Of a stretch of 19,905 nucleotides of DNA, positions 13,799 to 19,905 are shown in pieces. The notes under the pieces are model-generated. The model saw only the letters and a program-made list of their open reading frames with translations, was not told the origin of the DNA and made no database searches. Source of the DNA: Methanoregula sp. (GTDB taxonomy: Archaea; Halobacteriota; Methanomicrobia; Methanomicrobiales; Methanospirillaceae); contig JAPKXV010000300.1 of the NCBI GenBank assembly GCA_026394635.1, positions 1 to 19,905 of the forward strand, in the 5' to 3' direction. The first letter of the stretch is position 1, and each line of letters opens with the position of its first letter. The translations under genes were made by a program, and so were the position numbers.

Positions 13799-14563
13799 AT
13801 GCCGGGAAGACTTTATGATCTTTTTCCAGATCCAGATGCGTTACTATCTCTCGAACCAGAAGAACTGGCCGGGGTGGTTCTTGAATTTCTGAATTCTCTT
13901 GGTCCTGAATATAGCGGGCAATATCTCAACAGCCACAACTTCAGCTTACCACATACAGTGGATGGTTATCCCCAACAAAAAAAGGATGAAATCCTTAAAG
14001 CATTGATGGAGGCTTGGGTTTGGCTTGAACGAGAGGGTATGTTAGCACCGCAGCCCGGATCATTTAATGAGGGTTGGGTATTTATCACCAGAAGAGGCAA
14101 ACAAGTTTCGAACCGAGAAGGATTGGAACAATATCACCACTCAAATCTCCTTCCAAGACAATTACTACATCCGGTCATTGCTCAAAGAGTCTGGTCTGAT
14201 TTCCTCCGTGGAGAATATGATTCTGCAGTTTTTAAAGCATTCAAAGAAGTGGAAGTGGAAGTACGTGAAGTGTGTGAATATTCACCAACAGATCTTGGAG
14301 TCGATCTGATAAGAAAGGCGTTTAATGCAACCAACGGCCCGTTGACGGATATGAGTAAACCCATACCTGAACGAGAAGCCCTCTCGCATTTATTTGCGGG
14401 TGCAATTGGTTCATATAAAAATCCACATAGCCATAGGAATGTAGATATCGGTCCAGAGGAAGCAGTCGAAATGATAATGCTAGCAAGCCATCTACTTAAG
14501 ATTGTAGACACACGACATGGGGCCATAATTGCGAGAACGCTTTTACAAACTAGTCCCGAATAG
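13799..14563 (+). CDS. TIGR02391 (Ymh)-family protein, HEPN-like C-terminus
   Basis: This 254-residue protein has an N-terminal helical, winged-helix-like part (about 60-110; LKALMEAWVWLEREGML then WVFITRRGKQV). The C-terminal domain (about 125-245) contains LFAGAIGSYKNPHSHRNV and EMIMLASHLLKIVD, the marks of the sporadically distributed TIGR02391 / Ymh family. The KNPHSH segment (207-212) matches the position of the R-x4-H nuclease motif of HEPN folds, with Lys in place of Arg. HEPN proteins are often RNases in defence or toxin systems; that role is inferred here. The TATA-like TTATTATA (13772-13779) lies about 25 bases before the ATG, indicating a leaderless transcript. The gene is AT-rich compared with the left half and stands alone, which suggests lateral transfer. 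Confidence 0.8.
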   Translation: MPGRLYDLFPDPDALLSLEPEELAGVVLEFLNSLGPEYSGQYLNSHNFSLPHTVDGYPQQKKDEILKALMEAWVWLEREGMLAPQPGSFNEGWVFITRRGKQVSNREGLEQYHHSNLLPRQLLHPVIAQRVWSDFLRGEYDSAVFKAFKEVEVEVREVCEYSPTDLGVDLIRKAFNATNGPLTDMSKPIPEREALSHLFAGAIGSYKNPHSHRNVDIGPEEAVEMIMLASHLLKIVDTRHGAIIARTLLQTSPE

Positions 14564-14663
14564 GGTTACGTGGGAGGCAATGGCATATGTCAAAGGTTGC
14601 ACCAACGAGCTTAACGATATGAAGCATCCATTGAAAATGTTTATCGTGCTCTGTTCCCAAAGC

Positions 14664-14673
14664 CATTATAAAA
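14664..14673 (+). promoter_or_regulatory. TATA box for the exported heptad-repeat protein
   Basis: The A/T-rich box near TTATAAAAAT is centred about 32 bases before the ATG at 14701. Confidence 0.5.
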
Positions 14674-14700
14674 ATAAAAAATATTTCAGAGTGGGTTTTC

Positions 14701-15585
14701 ATGCAGAATTATGTTAATGTAAGGGCATTGTTCCGTATTTGCGCGATTGTTTTGCTATTTGTTCTTGTTGTCGCAGTGCCAGCAGCAGCTTTGGAAAATA
14801 ATGAGCCGATTCTAGAGAAAACCATCTCATTTAAAGCGAATTTTACATGTTCACCTCCAGATTGTTGCACGCAGTGCTCAGTATCTGGAATGTATTTTCC
14901 GGTTACTTTTGAAGTAAATAATCCTCAGGATGTAAAAGCAATAAAAGTTCATTATAATGTCATCAGACCAAATTATTTGTTGAACTTAGTTTTATACGAA
15001 TATGAAGCATGTTCTGGTCAAAATTGTTATGGAAGGGGGTCATGGCTTACCATACTTTCAAACAAAGGGGGAGTGGGAGATGCTTCAGTTTATCCAAATA
15101 TTGAAAGTGGAATTTCAAATCACAAATATAAAATTCGTGCTGAACTCCAAAATCCTATTGGAAGCACACGAGAAGATACCGATGTTTTTATCAAAGTGGA
15201 TTTAGTACGAGAAATACCACAAACCGCCCCTCCTACAATGATCCCCCTTCCGGTAACAACGACTATTACAACAATGATTCCAAAAATCACCCCAACTACA
15301 ATAATTACATCAACCGCAGTCCCGACCACCTTGCACACAACAGCAATAACAACAATACCGACGTCAATACCAACAACAGTTCAAATAACCAGTCTTACGA
15401 CAGCACCAACTCCAGCAATAACTTCCACTCCTACGAGTTCTGTGGAGAAATTACTTGAAGAGCAAAACAAGAAAATCGATGCTCAAAATACATTAATCGC
15501 GGAACAAAACCAAAAAATGGCAGAACAAAATGACTTATTGACGCAGATTTTAAATTATTTCAAAGGTATTTTTGGTTGGAAATAA
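14701..15585 (+). CDS. Exported protein with Thr/Pro stalk and heptad-repeat tail
   Basis: This 294-residue protein has a signal peptide (hydrophobic core about 12-28, likely cut after an Ala near residue 30). A domain of about 140 residues follows with six Cys (50, 55, 56, 59, 104, 109), probably disulfide-bonded and beta-rich. A long Thr/Pro/Ile stalk spans about 175-247. The tail carries four exact heptads at 254-281, each with Gln-Asn (or Glu-Gln-Asn) at the same place, a coiled coil, ending in an amphipathic YFKGIFGW segment. It is exported, probably surface exposed, with the coil driving oligomers or contact with the membrane or S-layer. I recognise no family. The AT-rich composition and position between repeats A and B suggest an accessory gene. 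Confidence 0.8.
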   Translation: MQNYVNVRALFRICAIVLLFVLVVAVPAAALENNEPILEKTISFKANFTCSPPDCCTQCSVSGMYFPVTFEVNNPQDVKAIKVHYNVIRPNYLLNLVLYEYEACSGQNCYGRGSWLTILSNKGGVGDASVYPNIESGISNHKYKIRAELQNPIGSTREDTDVFIKVDLVREIPQTAPPTMIPLPVTTTITTMIPKITPTTIITSTAVPTTLHTTAITTIPTSIPTTVQITSLTTAPTPAITSTPTSSVEKLLEEQNKKIDAQNTLIAEQNQKMAEQNDLLTQILNYFKGIFGWK

Positions 15586-15593
15586 TTTTTTTT
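15586..15593 (+). terminator. T8 terminator
   Basis: Eight T residues directly follow the stop codon at 15583-15585. Confidence 0.5.
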
Positions 15594-15687
15594 AAAATTT
15601 AGATTATATTGCTCTATTTTAATCGTGTTGTTTTGTTATTCGTGTCATTTTTCGTTACTGATGACCACGGGCACGGTTGGCCTGATA

Positions 15688-15831
15688 ACGCTCGGTAATA
15701 TTCGCGAATCCTCGCGGGCGCACAACCAACAAATCCGCGCCCGCTCCGTTTCGACTCACATCGTCTCGCTGTTTTTCATGGTTGATCGGGCTGACGAAGA
15801 CGCAACCCTTTGCTCGCACGCTCGCTTCAGG
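15688..15831 (+). repeat. Dispersed non-coding repeat, copy B (left-truncated)
   Basis: This copy matches 13234-13377 with 8 mismatches and no gaps and keeps the palindrome and GCGGGCGC/GCGCCCGC stem. The first 46 bases of copy A are absent. It sits in a 472-base gene-free stretch (15586-16057). The rest of that stretch is T-rich on the left and shows nothing I can assign on the right. Confidence 0.85.
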
Positions 15832-16057
15832 GCTTGCTGCCCCGGCCCGCTCTTCACACCATGCTCTCGCATCCTGTTCGTCGCTGTTGATCGTACACAT
15901 GCCTAACGCTCAGTGACGGCAGGGTAGTTTTGCTCTTACTCCTGTTACTGTCTGATTCAGTTTAAAAGAGTTCAGCAAAATTTTGTTGCAGTTCCTTTAA
16001 TCTCGTTTCCGTTCATTTTCATCTGCATACGCAACAGGTACACAGATCCTCCCCCTT

Positions 16058-16525
16058 CTAACTCATCACCAATTTCTTGAACGCTTCAAGCGGGAGTGTT
16101 TCCGGCTTCACATAATCCGATTCGTTGAGCCTGCGGGGGATCTTGTATCGGATTAACGCATCATCAGACGTAATGAAGTAATCGCAGTCATACGCGGTTG
16201 CATATGCAAGGTGAGTACGGTCTGTCTTCTGGCTGATCATCCGGCCATCGGTCAGGTCCTGTGAAAAATCATAGCAGATAACCGCTACACCATCATTGGG
16301 AACGAGAATCGTGATCTTCCATTCACTGAGAAGAGAGAAAAAGCCGGTCAGGTATTCAGCAAATTTCGCATCCCGCTTCATTATCAGGATTATCTCACCG
16401 ATCACTGAGAGTGAAGTAAAAATATGATATTTACGGTTTATCGCGTGATTGATGAGGGTTTTTTTGTCCTGGCTTTCCAGGCAGTCAAAAAAGATACCGG
16501 TATCAAGAAATACCTTTTTACTCAT
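16058..16525 (-). CDS. PIN-domain ribonuclease (VapC-like toxin)
   Basis: This 155-residue protein has the acidic residues of a PIN nuclease in order: D8 in VFLDTGIFFD, E44 in VIGEIIL, D102 in TDRTHLAYA and D121/D122 in FITSDD. PIN toxins cut RNA, often tRNA or rRNA, and are held inactive by a small partner. Its ATG shares one base with the stop of the small upstream gene (TAATG at 16527-16523), the classic toxin-antitoxin arrangement. It is a little longer than many VapC proteins (about 130-140), with an extended C-terminal helix. A housekeeping RNase cannot be excluded, but the coupling favours a toxin. Confidence 0.85.
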   Translation of the reverse strand: MSKKVFLDTGIFFDCLESQDKKTLINHAINRKYHIFTSLSVIGEIILIMKRDAKFAEYLTGFFSLLSEWKITILVPNDGVAVICYDFSQDLTDGRMISQKTDRTHLAYATAYDCDYFITSDDALIRYKIPRRLNESDYVKPETLPLEAFKKLVMS

Positions 16526-16683
16526 TATGCGAGTGTCCGGTATTTTAAAACGCGTCGCTCTGCATCCTCACGGGTGAGGGCAAAAACCACTCTGCCATCG
16601 GGACCAACGCCGCCACCATAAGGAAGTATCCCCCGGTGATAGAGAGTTCCTACAACTTTTTTTGGGTCGTACTCTTCAGTCAT
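16525..16683 (-). CDS. Small upstream partner of the PIN toxin, probable antitoxin
   Basis: This short protein (52 residues from ATG 16683) begins MTEEYDPKKVVGTLYHRG and continues with a Gly-rich GGGVGPDGRVVFALTRED, ending in a basic helix (AERRVLKYRTLA). I do not recognise an antitoxin fold. The claim rests on position and on overlap with the PIN gene by one base. The frame is open to 16707, but those first ATGs fall inside the TATA-like ATATATGAT (16702-16710 region), so the start at 16683 about 25 bases downstream is preferred. The upstream location and size fit an antitoxin. A basic C-terminal helix might bind the toxin or the promoter. Confidence 0.65.
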   Translation of the reverse strand: MTEEYDPKKVVGTLYHRGILPYGGGVGPDGRVVFALTREDAERRVLKYRTLA

Positions 16684-16724
16684 TGACACCACTCTGGTAC
16701 ACATCATATATCATCAACCCGTAA

Positions 16725-17054
16725 TCAATGTTTTTGCTTTGCCTGTATCTGTAACAGTTCCCTTCTGAACCGGTCCATCATCGCCTGAAAATCCGGTTGG
16801 AGTTCTCCCTGCTGCTTTCCCTGTATAACATTATTCGCCCCTTCTTTGAGTGAGCTCGAATCCGCACAAATCACAAAAATCCACGAGCCGTACCGTTGAC
16901 CGTGAAACACCGGGGGCACGGTCGGACTTCGAATTATCTGTGAAGGGATGGGGGCTTGAAGTGCTGTGAAACAATGCAATCCAAAACCGGACTGACGGAC
17001 ATCATCCCCGCAAGAACTTTGATATAATTCCTTTGTGCATATCCTGAATAGCAA
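16725..17054 (-). pseudogene. Possible gene remnant of unknown origin
   Basis: This minus-strand frame encodes up to 109 residues. Its last 55 (from FHGQRYGSWIFVICADSS to RFRRELLQIQAKQKH) look protein-like, with an amphipathic Glu/Gln/Lys-rich end, while the first half is low quality. It has no signal, domain or promoter I recognise. It may be the 3' part of a broken gene, or it may not be coding at all. Apart from this frame, 16708-17077 holds nothing I can assign. Confidence 0.25.
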
Positions 17055-17077
17055 AATGTATTCTGGAGGGAATGCTC

Positions 17078-17314
17078 ATGGCAAAACCGATAGAGATTGG
17101 ACTTGTGCTTAAAGGCGATGATGCAAAAGCGTTTCAGAATTACCTGGAGCACCCGACATTTACCCGTGAAGGTCTGAATCTTATGCGTGAAGCGAAGCGC
17201 GATGCAGAGGACCGCCAAAAATCCCTCAACCCTGTCAATCGTTGCTTTCATTTCAGTCCTCTCTATTTATTGCTCTCGCATGCTTTGCCGTTTTTGTCCC
17301 CGTCCAATCCGTGA
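17078..17314 (+). CDS. Orphan antitoxin-like small protein, 3' end probably degraded
   Basis: The first 48 residues (MAKPIEIGLVLKGDDAKAF through YLEHPTFTREGLNLMREAKRDAED) resemble small methanogen proteins that often accompany toxins. The start at 17078 has a very good Shine-Dalgarno sequence, GGAGGG (17065-17070), rare in this window. After Lys49 the frame becomes Pro/Leu/Ser-rich with no clear pattern and overlaps the 3' end of the convergent lipoprotein gene by 52 bases. I infer that the normal end and any downstream toxin gene were lost. It could also be a complete protein with an unusual tail. The assignment to antitoxins is from memory of similar short proteins, not a domain match. Confidence 0.5.
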   Translation: MAKPIEIGLVLKGDDAKAFQNYLEHPTFTREGLNLMREAKRDAEDRQKSLNPVNRCFHFSPLYLLLSHALPFLSPSNP

Positions 17315-17682
17315 ATATCGCCTATCCCTTGAGTGATGCAGTAATTATAACATGCCTGTGCAGCGGCTTGGGTTGAAAAGTCTGCACAGTTGTACCGATC
17401 AGATGAGCAATCGCATACAACCGTACCTCCGCTTGTCGTTGGTACTGTGGTTACCCTCGCTGTGGGTGCTGGAGTCACTTTAGTGATAGGTACGACTGTA
17501 ATCGTTGCGAGTTGTGTGACGGTCTGTGCCGGGGTGACCGTTGTGCTGGCAGGTGTCGTGGTAGGTAATTGTGAGGGTAGAGACGTTGTTGATGTATAGG
17601 TGGTTACCGGTGATGGAGCACTACACCCGGATACCAAAAGCAGGAAGATCACTAAAAAAGCAAAGATTGAAAGGACTTTCAT
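17263..17682 (-). CDS. Lipoprotein with Thr-rich stalk and Excalibur-like calcium site
   Basis: This 139-residue protein has a signal segment (about 5-17) and the lipobox Val-Ser-Gly-Cys (C20). A Thr/Pro/Ser-rich stalk runs over about 21-85. The C-terminal 50 residues have Cys90, Cys92, Cys99, Cys111, Cys115 and the calcium loop LDGDKNGKACE (126-136), the mark of Excalibur domains, which bind calcium on the cell surface and often accompany nucleases or adhesins. There is no nuclease domain here, so a minimal surface calcium-binding lipoprotein is the likely reading. The stalk resembles that of the exported protein at 14701-15585. The ATG at 17682 is the first in frame. Its 3' end overlaps the convergent antitoxin-like frame. 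Confidence 0.82.
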   Translation of the reverse strand: MKVLSIFAFLVIFLLLVSGCSAPSPVTTYTSTTSLPSQLPTTTPASTTVTPAQTVTQLATITVVPITKVTPAPTARVTTVPTTSGGTVVCDCSSDRYNCADFSTQAAAQACYNYCITQGIGDIHGLDGDKNGKACESNK

Positions 17683-17870
17683 AAATGGCCACTCCGGTTC
17701 TCATGACCAGCAGGTAGTGGATATTGGATACTCGATGATGATAATGATTATCGATTCTTTCCATCTCCACATAGATTCACCCGTTGGTCAGGATTTTTGC
17801 CAACAGACCACGATGGCCGGACTCTACATGATCCTTACAGGAAGGGAACACACCTCTGGGCATGGCCCCC

Positions 17871-17959
17871 GCCGCGTGGGATTCCCAACGAGAACTTGTT
17901 TTGTGGTTCGTAATGAACGCCCGGTAATATTCGCGAATCCTCGCGGGCGCACGACCAAC
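17871..17959 (+). repeat. Dispersed non-coding repeat, copy C (right-truncated)
   Basis: This 89-base copy matches the left part of copy A (13188-13276), including ATTCGCGAAT, but diverges after ACCAAC. It keeps the left end that copy B lacks, so only copy A has both ends. From here two further hairpins follow at 17981-18035. Confidence 0.8.
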
Positions 17960-17980
17960 TTTGGGAGTAGCGGGTGTCAG

Positions 17981-18054
17981 GTCCGGTAGGGGGATCTCCT
18001 TGAGCGCCGGACGGGTTGTGGAGTGTGTGCAACCCACCGCTGTTCATCATTTTT
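17981..18054. other. Two adjacent hairpins and a T5 tract
   Basis: GTCCGG (17981-17986) pairs with CCGGAC (18007-18012). Right next to it GGGTTG (18013-18018) pairs with CAACCC (18030-18035). A T5 tract follows at 18050-18054. It could be a terminator-like end of an RNA that includes repeat C, or part of the repeat element itself. Confidence 0.35.
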
Positions 18055-18380
18055 CATGCCTGGATACATGGCTCCCCCCGTAGCCGAAGATTGCTTCGTC
18101 GTTTTTCCAAGACCTCATGGAGAGAGATCAGATATGTGAGGGAAAAACACGCCCAAAACGGGCTCCGGCTCTCCCGTCCGGGATCCGGTGGACAGGTTGT
18201 GCCGGGGAAAATGTCCGCCGCACACAAAAAGTCGGTGATAAACGGTTGAAATGCCAGAATACCTGTTTAAAACGGGATAATAAATGCTCTTTATCGGTGT
18301 TCTTTCAGGGCGGTTTTCTGGGATGTAGTTCAGTCCGACCGGTGCCCGGAAAGGCTGCGGGGACCCCCCATATCGACGTC

Positions 18381-18388
18381 ATATAAAA
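18381..18388 (+). promoter_or_regulatory. TATA box of the RNA candidate
   Basis: ATATAAAA is centred about 25 bases before the first hairpin base at 18409. No protein start follows at a suitable distance. Confidence 0.5.
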
Positions 18389-18408
18389 ATGATTGATATA
18401 AATATGTG

Positions 18409-18543
18409 ATCCCCGGACACCCGACTGACGGTGCGGGGATTTTGCGGTGCGTTGGCGAGCCGGTGCAACTCATCCGTTCACCACAACAACACTCACAACA
18501 AGTGGTGTAACTAACATCCTCCACCAAACCGTCCCCTTTTTTT
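18409..18543 (+). ncRNA. Candidate non-coding RNA with promoter, hairpins and T7 end
   Basis: Hairpin 1: ATCCCCG (18409-18415) pairs with CGGGGAT (18434-18440); inside, after a GA bulge, CACC (18418-18421) pairs with GGTG (18430-18433). Hairpin 2: CACCAC (18479-18484) pairs with GTGGTG (18502-18507), extended by GTT/AAC around one bulged T. The unit ends in T7 (18537-18543) after CCCC. With the TATA box at the correct distance this gives a self-contained transcript of about 135 bases. The GA bulge next to a stem recalls kink-turns in archaeal guide RNAs, but I cannot identify C/D or ACA boxes with confidence. Confidence 0.5.
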
Positions 18544-18814
18544 CAGCACCGTTGAATTCATCTGAAAATTAATGGGGGAGTTCACCGGAATTTTGTTGGG
18601 ATTTTTTTTCCAATGGGAATTTATATGTAAAATCCTGATTGGACAGCTTCAGCGGGAGACTCTTAAAAAACAGACCGGATAGTTGTATGATCTTCTGTTC
18701 AGATCGTTCCCCTAGGAGGGAGACCGGGATTATTCCGGGCAACGGATGGAGGGTCATCCCCTGCCCGTCAGATGTCCCTTTATCTATATCTTGTTCCGGA
18801 CACAACCTGATGCT

Positions 18815-19735
18815 ATGAAGTATCCCGTTATGGTGATGCTCATTCTTCTGTGTACCGGGCTCTTCCTTCTGGCTGCAGGGTGCACAACCGGCGACGGTAA
18901 GGTACCTGCACCCGCCCCGGACCTGGGGGATAATTCCTCCGGGAAACCAGGCATCCCTGCTGCCCCTGCGGGTACAGAAGCGATGGTCGCCTTTGTAAAA
19001 GAGGCCGTCGCCGATGCCCGGGCGAACGGGAAATCAGCAGCCCTCGCAGAATTCTCCAACCGGAACGGCTCGTTCTTCCGGGGTGAACTCTACATCTACG
19101 CTTACGACTGGAACGGCACCACCATCGCCCACCCGGTGAACCCGGAGAAGATCGGCGTGAACCGGCTTAACGAGACGGACGCGAAGGGCGGTCTTTTCAT
19201 TAGGGAACTGCGCGATGCTGCGCGAAACGGGAGCGGTTTTGCCCAGTACTATTACATCAACCCCGTCCACAACAACACCGTTGAAAAGAAACTCGGGTAT
19301 GTCATGAAGGTGGACGATTCATGGTGGCTCGGGTCCGGGATCTATGTAGCTCCGGTTACCACGCCGGTACCTGCAGGCACGATACCACCAATGGCCGAGG
19401 GAGGGAAGAAAATGGTCACGTTTACAGAAGCGGATAACGGCAAAACCGGAACCATTGCACAAAAAACACGGTTCGCCATTGAACTTGCAGAAAATCCCAC
19501 CACCGGTTTCATGTGGAATGCAACCCTGTCACCGGGCCTTGAACTCCAGTCATCGGACTTCCGAGGGAGCCCGGCAGCTCCCGGTATGGCAGGCGTGGGC
19601 GGGACCCGCACCTGGATCATCGGTGCACATGACCCCGGCGACCAGAAATTCTCTGCATCCTACCGGCGTTCATGGGAGCCCGTGACCGGTAACGAGACGG
19701 CCTACAGCATAATCATCAACGTGGTTACGGTCTGA
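18815..19735 (+). CDS. Lipoprotein with Cache sensor and chagasin-type inhibitor domains
   Basis: This 306-residue protein has a signal segment (about 4-19) and the lipobox Leu-Ala-Ala-Gly-Cys (C23), then a Pro/Gly linker. Residues about 55-178 form a single Cache domain, with ELYIYAYDWNGTTIAHP (91-107), FAQYYYINP and the closing GYVMKVDDSWWLGSGIY; such domains bind small ligands outside the cell. Residues about 200-306 match the chagasin / I42 cysteine-protease inhibitor fold, with all three inhibitory loops: NPTTGF (227-232), GVGG (260-263) and RSW (285-287; Ser where the family has Pro). The combination suggests a surface-anchored sensor or protector; the function is inferred. I chose ATG 18815 because it directly precedes the signal peptide and has a TATA box about 30 bases upstream; the frame is open from 18746. 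Confidence 0.88.
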   Translation: MKYPVMVMLILLCTGLFLLAAGCTTGDGKVPAPAPDLGDNSSGKPGIPAAPAGTEAMVAFVKEAVADARANGKSAALAEFSNRNGSFFRGELYIYAYDWNGTTIAHPVNPEKIGVNRLNETDAKGGLFIRELRDAARNGSGFAQYYYINPVHNNTVEKKLGYVMKVDDSWWLGSGIYVAPVTTPVPAGTIPPMAEGGKKMVTFTEADNGKTGTIAQKTRFAIELAENPTTGFMWNATLSPGLELQSSDFRGSPAAPGMAGVGGTRTWIIGAHDPGDQKFSASYRRSWEPVTGNETAYSIIINVVTV

Positions 19736-19831
19736 AGCAGTGCAAAAAAATATTTCATCCGGTAGAATGGAAAATCAAAGGAAGCGTACCGTTACCTGTG
19801 CCCATGTGGGGAGGATCATCCCGCAACATCG

Positions 19832-19843
19832 GGAGAATTCTCC
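19832..19843. promoter_or_regulatory. 12-base perfect palindrome
   Basis: GGAGAATTCTCC is a perfect palindrome in the gene-free end of the window (19736-19905). It may be an operator for a gene to the right, which is out of view. Confidence 0.25.
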
Positions 19844-19905
19844 AACAGTGGGGACCACGGCGCAGGGTGTTTTCCCGAGATGCCGGGTTATGACCCCGGA
19901 TGGCT

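Larger units (their letters stand above)
17683..18814. other. 1.1 kb without a protein gene
   Basis: It contains repeat C, the two hairpins at 17981-18054 and the RNA candidate at 18409-18543. Bases 18060-18380 show only small inverted repeats, such as ACGGG/CCCGT near 18158-18177. Bases 18546-18776 hold T-rich sequence with TTGG/CCAA around a T8 tract near 18600, and TTTATCTATATC (18779-18790) is the likely TATA box of the downstream lipoprotein. The open frames here show no domain. Confidence 0.5.

Noticed and set aside
18117..18386. Open frame of 89 codons in the long gene-free region
   Set aside because: No domain, no start signal, and its end runs into the RNA candidate's promoter.

Overview
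This window looks like chromosomal DNA of a methanogenic euryarchaeon, most likely of the order Methanomicrobiales (Methanoregula-like). That placement is inferred from the gene families: a group II chaperonin (thermosome), an archaeal MBF1-type regulator, two PAN-type proteasome ATPases, the small subunit of the archaeal phosphomevalonate dehydratase, an MJ_1487-type radical SAM protein and many short lipoproteins. Many genes have a TATA-like A/T box about 25-35 bases before the start codon and little or no Shine-Dalgarno sequence, as expected for leaderless or short-leader archaeal transcripts.

Left half (1-13.1 kb), core-like. It opens with the 3' end of a gene built from 180-base tandem repeats. 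Next come an iron-sulfur flavoprotein-like reductase and, convergent to it, a double-CDGSH iron-sulfur protein. A protein-quality-control block follows: thermosome (+), MBF1 (-) and divergent PAN ATPase 1 (+). After a lipoprotein comes a second, shorter PAN-like ATPase (-) with a small gene downstream on the same strand. The two ATPases end differently: paralog 1 in Met-Phe-Ala, paralog 2 in Met-Tyr-Thr, a canonical HbYX proteasome-docking tail. Divergent from ATPase 2 is the phosphomevalonate dehydratase small subunit (isoprenoid synthesis). Then come a lipoprotein, a radical SAM gene overlapping a metallophosphoesterase by four bases, a CYTH-domain protein and a divergent FKBP-type prolyl isomerase.

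Right part (13.1-18.1 kb), accessory. It is more AT-rich, gene-sparse and carries three same-orientation copies of a dispersed non-coding repeat (13188-13377, 15688-15831, 17871-17959). The first copy abuts what looks like the C-terminal stump of a tyrosine integrase. Between copies lie a TIGR02391/Ymh-like protein, an exported Thr/Pro-rich protein with a heptad-repeat tail, a PIN toxin with its small upstream partner, an orphan antitoxin-like gene and an Excalibur-domain lipoprotein. It resembles a small island or recombination-prone region.

The end (18.1-19.9 kb) holds a strong non-coding RNA candidate (TATA box, two hairpins, T7 tract; 18381-18543) and a lipoprotein that joins a Cache sensor domain to a chagasin-type cysteine protease inhibitor domain. 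Two other intergenic stretches (3938-4127 and about 9250-9440) also contain nested inverted repeats that the protein genes do not explain. All family names come from motifs read by eye; no search was run.
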